Positions 59,738-64,000 of a stretch of 64,000 nt of DNA are shown here, piece by piece; within the stretch, counting starts at the first letter, position 1, and every line of letters starts with the position of its first letter. Source of the DNA: Sphaerisporangium siamense (GTDB lineage: Bacteria; Actinomycetota; Actinomycetes; Streptosporangiales; Streptosporangiaceae); the NCBI RefSeq assembly GCF_014205275.1, contig NZ_JACHND010000001.1, positions 4,464,001-4,528,000 on the forward strand. The letters are read 5' to 3'. The position numbers and the translations under genes are program-made. The notes beneath the pieces are model-generated. The model made no database searches and was not told where the DNA came from. It saw nothing but the letters and a program-made list of their open reading frames with translations.

Positions 59738-62236
59738 TCAGCGGCGGATCTGGTCGGCGGGGCGGCCCAGGAGGGTTTTGTGGGTGGGGGTGAGGGTTGC
59801 GGTGTAGGCCAGGGCCATGGTGGCCAGGGCCATCGTCGCGTAGGTGAGGGAGGGGATGTGGGGGAGGGGGGAACCCGTCAGGCCGTAGGTGAGGGCCATG
59901 AGGGTGGGGGCGGTGATCAAGGTGCCGGTTACCACTGCGAGGGCGCCGATCAGGAGGGCTTCCCAGCGGACCATGGCGCGTACCTGGCGGCGGGTGCCGC
60001 CGACCAGGCGGAGGAGGGCGAACTCGCGTACGCGTGCGCCGGTGGCGGTGACCAGCGTGTTCACCACGGAGATGACGATGAAGACGATGATCATGCCGAG
60101 CAGCAGGCGGTTGACCCAGTCGTTGAACTCCTGCGCCGTGTCGATCGCCGCGCGGGCGGCGGCCCGGTCCAGGACGGTGAGGCCGGGAGCCAGTGCGGCG
60201 AGACCTTCCTTGGCGCCGCCCGTGACGTACAGCTGGGAGGACATCCCGGACGCCGAGTGGTCGCGGGCCAGCGCGTACGGCAGCGCTACGTCGCCGTAGC
60301 CGAGGCCGCGCTCGTAGAGGGCCACGACGGTCAGCCTGACCGGGGTGCCGTCGCCCATGAGGAGACGGACCTTGTCGCCGACCGAGGCGCCGAAGCCGCC
60401 CGCGGCGAGCGTGCTCAGCGCGACCCCGTTCCCGCGGAGCCGGTCCAGCGAGCCGGAGGTGACGCCGAGGTCGATTCCGCGCACGGGGACGGTGAGGCCG
60501 ATCGCCGCCATGGGCTTGAGCGTGCGTGATCCCAGTTCGGTCGTGTCGCCGATCACCTTGGTGCGGATGGTCTCGGTCACTCCCGTGACGCCGGGCAGCT
60601 CGCGCGCGGCCCGCGCGACCTCGGGAGGCAGGCCGGGCCCGGCCGCCTGCAGGATGTGGTCGGCCCGGTTGCCGTCCAGGGCCTGCCGGGTGGTGGCGTG
60701 CGCGATGGTGGACTGGGAGAACAGGGTGGTCGCGGCGAAGGCGAACATGAGGATGAGCGGGCCGGCGACGGACGCCAGCCGCTTGGCCGCCGTCCGGGTG
60801 TTGGCCACGGCCAGGTAGCCGCCGACCGGGGAGGTCCGCCCGATCACCCCGCCCGCCAGGCGCGCGGCCAGCCGGACCAGCCAGGGGCCGAGCAGGGTGG
60901 CGGCGGTGATGAGCAGGAGCACGATGGCGCCGGCGGTCGCCGCGGCCGTCTCCCCGGCCATGTACATGGCCATGGCGGAGGCGGACAGGCCGAGGGCGAG
61001 GAAGACGAGGCCGGCGATCATTCGGCCGCGGCCGAGCTCCCGGCGCTCGGCGGCGGCCTCGCCCAGCGCCTCGGTGGGCTTGACGCGGGCGGCGCGCCGT
61101 ACGGCGCCGCGGGCGGCGAGCCAGGCCGTGGCCAGCCCGACCGCGGCGGCGACCAGCAGCGGAAGGGGGCCGGTCACCGGGGTGAATCCCCGCGGCAGCA
61201 TGCCGCGCGCGACGAACTGGTCGAACAACCACCTGCCCAGCGCGACGCCGAGCGGCAGTCCCGGCACGACGGCCGCGACCCCGATGACCAGCGACTCCTG
61301 GCCGATCATGGCGCGGATCTGCCGGGGCGTCGCCCCGATGGCCCGCAGCAGGGCGATCTCGCGGTCCCGCTGCCGGACGGCGAGCCCGAACGCGCTCGCC
61401 ACCACCAGCACCGCGACCATGAGGATCACGCCGCCGAGGCTGCCGCCGATGGCGATGAGCATCTCGCGGCCCTCCCGCGCGGTGACGTCCTCGGCCATCC
61501 CGCGCCGGTCGCCGGCGTAGACGGTCACCGTGTCGCCGAGCGCCCGCTCGACACGCCGCGCCAGCTCTTCGCTCTGGCCGTCGCCGAAGACGCCGAACGC
61601 GAGCACCTTGCCGGGGCGGGCGAACAGCTCGGCGGCGCGCCCGGGGGTGAAGAAGACCGACGCCCGCCCGTCCGCACCGGGTCCGTCTTCACCGGGTCTG
61701 TTCGTGCCGGGCTCGGCGGTGCCGGTTACGGTGTACTCGCGTAGGCCGTCCCGGCCGGTGACGTGGAGCTTCTGCCCGATCTCGTGGCCCAGCGTGACGT
61801 CCGTGACGATCTCGTGCGGCGTGGCGGGCGCGCGGCCCTTCTTCAGGGTGTACGGCGTGAGTGCCGCCGATTCCCAGGACCGCCCGGTCACAGACTCCCG
61901 CGCGCCGGTCAGGCCGACCGGGAAGCCGATCTCAGGCACGACCTTGGCGACGCCCGGCACCTTGGCGATCTCTCCGGCGAGGGTGGCCGGGATCGCGACC
62001 GGCTCGGTCAGGGGCACTCCCAGGAAGTCGTCCTCGGTGGCGAGTACGGCCTGTTCCAGGCCGGCCACCACGACCGGGGCGGCGCCGTACCGTTCGGCGG
62101 GGACGCGGGCGCGCAGGCCGCTCTCCATGAGCATCCCGCACGCGGCGACCAGGGCCACGGCGAACATCAACGCGACGAACGAACCGGCCAGGGAGGCCAT
62201 GCGGCCGCGCGAGGCGGCGAAGGCGAGCCTCAGCAC
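59738..62236 (-). CDS. FtsX-like (MacB-type) ABC transporter permease
   Basis: An 832-residue protein with two FtsX-type cores. It has an N-terminal helix and a large extracytoplasmic domain (about 45-255). The first three-helix core follows (VILMVAVLVVASAFGLAVRQ, then REIALLRAIGATPRQIRAMI). A middle segment with helices and a second extracytoplasmic region leads to the second core (VVNTLVTATGARVREFALLR to LVGGTRRQVRAMVRWEALLI). Such permeases move lipids, peptides or drugs, or transmit force; the substrate is unknown. The ATG at 62236 overlaps the ATPase gene by 7 bp. Confidence 0.88.
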   Translation of the reverse strand: MLRLAFAASRGRMASLAGSFVALMFAVALVAACGMLMESGLRARVPAERYGAAPVVVAGLEQAVLATEDDFLGVPLTEPVAIPATLAGEIAKVPGVAKVVPEIGFPVGLTGARESVTGRSWESAALTPYTLKKGRAPATPHEIVTDVTLGHEIGQKLHVTGRDGLREYTVTGTAEPGTNRPGEDGPGADGRASVFFTPGRAAELFARPGKVLAFGVFGDGQSEELARRVERALGDTVTVYAGDRRGMAEDVTAREGREMLIAIGGSLGGVILMVAVLVVASAFGLAVRQRDREIALLRAIGATPRQIRAMIGQESLVIGVAAVVPGLPLGVALGRWLFDQFVARGMLPRGFTPVTGPLPLLVAAAVGLATAWLAARGAVRRAARVKPTEALGEAAAERRELGRGRMIAGLVFLALGLSASAMAMYMAGETAAATAGAIVLLLITAATLLGPWLVRLAARLAGGVIGRTSPVGGYLAVANTRTAAKRLASVAGPLILMFAFAATTLFSQSTIAHATTRQALDGNRADHILQAAGPGLPPEVARAARELPGVTGVTETIRTKVIGDTTELGSRTLKPMAAIGLTVPVRGIDLGVTSGSLDRLRGNGVALSTLAAGGFGASVGDKVRLLMGDGTPVRLTVVALYERGLGYGDVALPYALARDHSASGMSSQLYVTGGAKEGLAALAPGLTVLDRAAARAAIDTAQEFNDWVNRLLLGMIIVFIVISVVNTLVTATGARVREFALLRLVGGTRRQVRAMVRWEALLIGALAVVTGTLITAPTLMALTYGLTGSPLPHIPSLTYATMALATMALAYTATLTPTHKTLLGRPADQIRR

Positions 62237-62967
62237 GCGACGGCCCTGCGGCGGCCGAGCGCGGTCACGCGCTGCGCGATGGTCTCGGGTCCGGCGGCGT
62301 ACACGTCGTCCACCAGCGCGCCTTCGGCCAGGAACAGCACCCGGTCGGCGTAGGAGGCGGCCACCGGGTCGTGGGTCACCATCACCACGGTCTGGCCCGT
62401 GGCGTCGACCACCTGGCGGAGCAGGGTGAGCACCTCGGCGGCGGTCTGGGTGTCGAGCGCGCCCGTCGGCTCGTCGGCGAAGACGACCTCGGGCCTGGTC
62501 ACCAGCGCGCGGGCGATCGCCACCCGCTGCTGCTGCCCGCCGGACAGCTCCGAGGGCCGGTGCCGTGTGCGCCCGCCGAGCCCGACCCGTCCGATCACCT
62601 CGTCGAGCCAGGCGTGGTCGGGCCGCGTGCCGGCGAGCCGGAACGGCAGCAGGACGTTCTCGGTCACGCTGAGCGCGGGGATCAGGTTGAACGCCTGGAA
62701 CACGAAGCCCGCCTTCTCCCGGCGCAGCTCGGTGAGCTGGGTCTCGTTCATCCGGGACAGCTCGGTGCCGCCGATGTGGACGGTGCCCGACGTGGGGGTG
62801 TCCAGCCCGGCCGCGCAGTGCAGCAACGTGCTCTTGCCGGACCCCGACGGGCCCATGATGGCGGTGAAGTCGCCGCGGGGCAGGTCCACCGAGACGCCGC
62901 GCAGGGCGTGCACCGCCTTGCCGTACGTCTTCGTCACCGCGTTGAGGCGTACCGCGTGCGTCGCCAT
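62230..62967 (-). CDS. MacB/LolD-type ABC transporter ATPase
   Basis: A 245-residue ATPase. Walker A is GPSGSGKSTLLHCAAGLD, the Q-loop VFQAFNLIPALSV, the signature LSGGQQQRVAIARAL, Walker B VVFADEPTGALDTQT, and the H-switch VMVTHDPVAASYADRVL. It is the energy partner of the overlapping FtsX-type permease. The upstream 263-bp region, shared with the divergent PEBP gene, holds its promoter; no cognate two-component system is next to it. Confidence 0.92.
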   Translation of the reverse strand: MATHAVRLNAVTKTYGKAVHALRGVSVDLPRGDFTAIMGPSGSGKSTLLHCAAGLDTPTSGTVHIGGTELSRMNETQLTELRREKAGFVFQAFNLIPALSVTENVLLPFRLAGTRPDHAWLDEVIGRVGLGGRTRHRPSELSGGQQQRVAIARALVTRPEVVFADEPTGALDTQTAAEVLTLLRQVVDATGQTVVMVTHDPVAASYADRVLFLAEGALVDDVYAAGPETIAQRVTALGRRRAVAC

Positions 62968-63230
62968 TTATCCGTCCCTCGTTTCAGCGCAACTCTCGTC
63001 AAGGCCACCCTCACGGTAGGGATCCGGACGTTCCGGGCACGAGCCCGCGGGCTGGACAGCGATGGTAGGGCTGGCTGTACCACCGGTGGTGGGGACGGGC
63101 ATAGGACGTGGGGATGTCAAGCTGCGTGGTGGTCCGGGCGGAGCGTGATTCCTACACTGTGGCCACGCGCCATGTAATGCCCGTAGTCAGGACGGAGCGC
63201 CAGGACCCCGGCCACCCCTAGGAGCCCTCT

Positions 63231-63827
63231 GTGACCATCAAGCGAGCCGTGTCGCACGCCCTGCTCGTCACGTGCGCCTTCGGCCTCTCCCTGACCATCG
63301 CCACCCCCTCGGCCGCGGGGACCTCGTCGTCGAGCCGCGCCGCGTTCACGGTGACGAGCACCGCCTTCACCGAGGGCGGTCTGATCCCCAAGGTGCACGA
63401 ATGCACCAGCAGCGGCACCGGCGACCCGCGCCAGAAGAACGAGTCGCCGCCGCTGGCGTGGAGCGGCGCGCCCGCGGGCGCGCAGAGCTACGCCATCGTC
63501 ATGCGCGACCTGGACAACAACAACCTCATCCACTGGGTCATCTACGACATCCCGCCGGGCGTGACGTCGCTACCGCAGAACGTCGACCACGCCTACCGGC
63601 CGTCGGTGCCCGCGGGATCCCGGCAGATCTACTACCGCGGGAGCGCGAGCCTGTACGGGTATCAGGGGCCGTGCTCGCCGAGGACGGTGAACACCTACGA
63701 GTTCGTGGTCCACGCGCTCAACCGGGCGACCCTGTCGGAGCTGACCTCCTCGTCCTCGACGACCACCGCGGCCCGGGTGATCGCCGGCGCCTCGATCGGC
63801 TCGGCGAGGATCACCGGCGAGTCGTGA
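63231..63827 (+). CDS. Secreted YbhB/YbcL-type PEBP protein
   Basis: A 198-residue protein of the phosphatidylethanolamine-binding (Raf kinase inhibitor-like) family. The signal peptide is residues about 1-29. Ligand-pocket motifs are seen: SPPLAWSGAPAGAQSYAIVM, MRDLDNNNLIHWVIYDIP (usual DPD..HW) and GYQGPCSP (usual GYxGPxPP). The Cys in the last motif and one near HECTSS could pair. GTG start at 63231 with AGGAG upstream. Role unknown. A strong hairpin follows. Confidence 0.87.
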   Translation: MTIKRAVSHALLVTCAFGLSLTIATPSAAGTSSSSRAAFTVTSTAFTEGGLIPKVHECTSSGTGDPRQKNESPPLAWSGAPAGAQSYAIVMRDLDNNNLIHWVIYDIPPGVTSLPQNVDHAYRPSVPAGSRQIYYRGSASLYGYQGPCSPRTVNTYEFVVHALNRATLSELTSSSSTTTAARVIAGASIGSARITGES

Positions 63828-63853
63828 GCCGGCGACGTCACATCTGCGTGCGG

Positions 63854-63913
63854 TTGTGACCGGCCCCCGTGTCCCGCCGCGGATCCGTCCGCGGGGGAGG
63901 GGCCGGCCACAAC
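63854..63913. terminator. Strong bidirectional terminator hairpin
   Basis: GTTGTGACCGGCCCC (63854-63868 region) pairs with GGGGCCGGCCACAAC (to 63913), 15 bp with one mismatch. An inner CGCGG/CCGCG hairpin sits in the loop. It separates two convergent genes. Confidence 0.75.
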
Positions 63914-63926
63914 CGGTGGCGGCCGG

Positions 63927-64000
63927 TCAGGCGACCAGGACCTTGGCGGCCTCGCGCGTCTCGTCGGTGAACGGCGTGGGGCGCAGGGTGGCGGGGTCGA
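63927..64000 (-). CDS. 3' end of a gene leaving the window, product unknown
   Basis: Only the last 24 codons are present, reading DPATLRPTPFTDETREAAKV and ending LVA-stop at 63927. The frame is open to the window edge, the composition is protein-like, and a terminator lies just beyond the stop. The family cannot be recognised from this tail. Confidence 0.5.
   Translation of the reverse strand, partial: DPATLRPTPFTDETREAAKVLVA

Noticed and set aside
1-64000. CRISPR arrays, rRNA operons, full insertion sequences
   Set aside because: No regularly spaced repeats with unique spacers, no rRNA signatures and no transposase with terminal repeats were seen. Tandem repeats found are in-frame coding repeats.

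Overview
The window is high-GC (clearly above 70 percent by eye) and densely coded, with many GTG starts and many 4-base ATGA/GTGA stop-start overlaps. Its gene set points to a filamentous actinomycete: a class III/IV lanthipeptide synthetase, a polyphosphate glucokinase, a fused RNase H/phosphatase beside a zinc-ribbon coiled-coil protein and a Nif3 protein, a bacterial terpene synthase, an NIT-domain kinase and a DUF2637/SpdB2-like membrane protein. The overall flavour is Streptosporangiales-like, but genus cannot be fixed from the sequence alone. There is no CRISPR array, rRNA or complete tRNA; the one RNA gene is RNase P RNA (rnpB) at about 55.96-56.37 kb.

Layout, 0-38 kb: an edge-truncated LanKC; DUF2795 protein; secreted serine hydrolase; polyphosphate glucokinase; RsbW-like ATPase; HrpA helicase; a SEFIR plus degenerate CHAT protein; HAD hydrolase; an ECF vitamin-type transporter operon (tandem ATPase, S, T) that runs into an NIT-type sensor kinase; a membrane coiled-coil protein; a tyrosine phosphatase; PAC2 and Gfo/Idh/MocA proteins; ankyrin protein; terpene synthase; STAND ATPase; SpdB2-like membrane protein; an ABC-2 exporter whose ATPase is fused to a membrane-anchored CocE/S15-like hydrolase; CopC-CopD; MFS and APC permeases; a GPP34 protein; and a VapBC toxin-antitoxin pair.

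Layout, 38-52.8 kb: this is the most coherent metabolic block. A dipeptide/oligopeptide ABC transporter (DppA-B-C-D-F) with a metal-site-degenerate M24 protein at its end is divergent from an Lrp/AsnC regulator. The next minus-strand operon encodes an M19 dipeptidase, an M20 amidohydrolase, a GNAT acyltransferase and an enolase-superfamily N-succinylamino acid racemase/OSBS. Together these have every enzyme class needed to import peptides, release D-amino acids and convert them irreversibly to L-amino acids through N-succinyl intermediates. A Baeyer-Villiger-type monooxygenase lies upstream.

Layout, 52.8-64 kb: the conserved Nif3, zinc-ribbon and RNase H-phosphatase genes lead into rnpB. Just beyond rnpB is a short scar in which a plasmid-type replication-initiator fragment runs directly into a tyrosine-integrase C-terminus. 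After it come a LysR regulator with a patterned operator region, two small secreted proteins (one probably frameshifted), a MacB/FtsX-type exporter, a secreted PEBP protein and the 3' end of a gene leaving the window.
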